In this document: positions 62,663 through 64,000 of the stretch, one piece after another
How positions within the stretch are numbered: position 1 is the first letter of the stretch
Layout: the number at the start of each line of letters is the position of its first letter
NCBI GenBank assembly: GCA_963662155.1
Contig: OY759264.1
Coordinates: forward strand, 13,912,634-13,976,633
DNA from: Lamellibrachia columna
Taxonomy: Eukaryota; Annelida; Polychaeta; Sabellida; Siboglinidae
Length of the DNA: 64,000 nt
Direction of reading: 5' to 3'
Position numbers and translations under genes: made by a program
The notes under the pieces: model-generated
Databases searched by the model: none
Seen by the model: the letters and a program-made list of their open reading frames with translations, nothing else
What the model was told of the DNA's origin: nothing

Positions 62663-63290
62663 GACACTGAATAGGTAGGTATACTTTAGTATCATTAGTA
62701 TTTATGACATATTGGCTGCTTAAGCATAATATCCATGCAAATTCTTGCTATCGAAATGTTACCCCTTTTACTATTTAAAACAAAACCACGAATAGATGAT
62801 GAATTAAAATATGCGAAATATGACGTGTATTTTTCAACAGATGACGTATGGTCTGTAATTGTTTTCCCCCAAATATATTACAGTAGTAAAGATTAAAACA
62901 GGAAGTACATTTCTGAGAATTTATGCATTTTAACAATATGCTGGTTTCGTAGTAATTAACCAAAGAAAATCGTTGTACCTTCCCCTTAACTGGTCAGGCG
63001 ACGCATTGGTAATTCGGCCGTGTCTAGACATAGAGATGTGTATAACAATGAGTAACATTGTGCGGTGCTGTCATAAAAGGCTGATGTGGGAAAATCTCGG
63101 CCGGGCAAATTGTCGTCATCGCAGACGTGTTTAGGATTTTCCTAAAATTCGGGACTGGCCCAATGTTTTTGGCGAAGAACATCGTTTTTATATAGCCCTG
63201 TCAAGTGTTTTCGGACCATTCATAAACCAGTACTGTTGAACTAACTTTTGTACTGCCTGTCCACGTGTCTGTGTGTAATATATTAAAAAC
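62663..63290. other. No feature recognised
   Basis: Beyond the visible end of the inverted repeat. No gene is supported. Confidence 0.35.
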
Positions 63291-63835
63291 CTTTGCGTAA
63301 TTGATTTAGCCCATCATGAATCTGGTTCGTTAAAGGTTCTTAAACAATTCGACTTTTTTGTTAGTCTCATTTCAAATTAAGTTTGCGAAAAACCAAACCT
63401 AATAGTGTCCACTACAGCATGCTAGCTCGTTTGCGCAGCTTTACGTGTAGTTTTTGTGAAATCATCAGACAAACTATGAAATTAGTTAATGCTTGTTGAA
63501 GCATTTACTGAAGTGAAAATCGAAATGCTGAAAAGTCACGATATTGCTCCTTGGTGAAATTTCGTAACTCTGTAATGTGATCAGCGAGAGGATGGAAGTC
63601 ACGCCAATGATCAGCATTGACCCACACAGTATTTACCATTTTCGATATCCACTATTTTGAACCTTACCAGATCTAACGACAAAAGTTAATTCTTTCGATG
63701 ATTTAGACAAAAATAGGCATTTTTTTTTATTAAATCGACTGCGGATGTTACATAAACTATTCACACAATACATATTTGGACACCAATGAATAAGATTTGC
63801 TGTATGCTAAATCAGTTAAGCAAGCAGTTTTAATA
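63291..63835 (+). repeat. Diverged copy of gene A intron 3 segment
   Basis: Resembles 2740-3240 in the same orientation, for example AATTCGACTTTTTTGTTAGT ~ AATTCGATTTTTTTTGCTAA, GTGAAATCATCAGA, AAGTGAAAATxGAAA and ACATATTTGGACA. It is more diverged than the two arms are from each other. It may be a repeat element or part of a further paralogous locus. Confidence 0.55.
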
Positions 63836-63918
63836 TATATATATATATATGAAGAGGATTTATGTATGTATGTATGTATGTATGATAGATTTAAGATGTA
63901 TATTCATCATATATATAT

Positions 63919-64000
<82 letters not shown>
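63836..64000. repeat. (TA)n / (TATG)n microsatellite at window end
   Basis: TA repeats with a TATG tract near 63862-63882; the array runs off the window. Confidence 0.95.

Overview
The window is animal nuclear DNA, most likely from a marine invertebrate. It has spliced genes with GT..AG introns, TATA promoters, CR1/jockey-type LINEs, Ty3/gypsy elements with errantivirus-type envelope genes, a hAT transposon, tRNA-derived SINE-like pieces, and very many microsatellites. I cannot name the phylum; a cephalochordate, hemichordate or lophotrochozoan would all fit. Most long open frames here are translations of simple repeats, not genes.

The central content is a family of three paralogous five-exon genes for secreted, helix-rich, cysteine-containing proteins: A (+, 1112-5498), B (-, 15095-19658) and C (-, 56603-61222). 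Each has a tiny first exon ending in phase 1 (16 or 28 nt of coding), followed by three phase-0 introns. That five-exon, 1-0-0-0 pattern is the one known from vertebrate long-chain class I helical cytokines and hormones (GH, EPO, G-CSF, IL-6). Together with the signal peptides, N-glycosylation sites, predicted amphipathic helices, six shared cysteines and fast coding divergence, it suggests an invertebrate class I-like cytokine family. All models are hand-spliced from sequence and none has been tested.

Layout: A and C lie in the two arms of a large imperfect inverted repeat (left arm about 1-11253, right arm about 52950-62662, spacer about 41.7 kb). Comparing the arms dates many later events. 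The left arm gained a hAT element with an 8-bp target duplication, a 1.37-kb insertion and several tandem expansions. The right arm gained a CR1 LINE, a 0.4-kb intron insertion and a 236-bp tandem duplication. An older CR1 fragment is in both arms. The spacer holds gene B, a 6.1-kb satellite of about 39.6-bp units (each with a TTAGGG), a decayed LINE with an ORF1 zinc finger, a foldback structure around a TA array carrying hAT termini, three decayed Ty3/gypsy-like bodies (two with envelope remnants), a nearly intact CR1 3' half and a possible small secreted-protein gene near 49 kb. Past the right arm, a segment near 63.3-63.8 kb resembles intron 3 of gene A in the same orientation, perhaps the edge of another copy.
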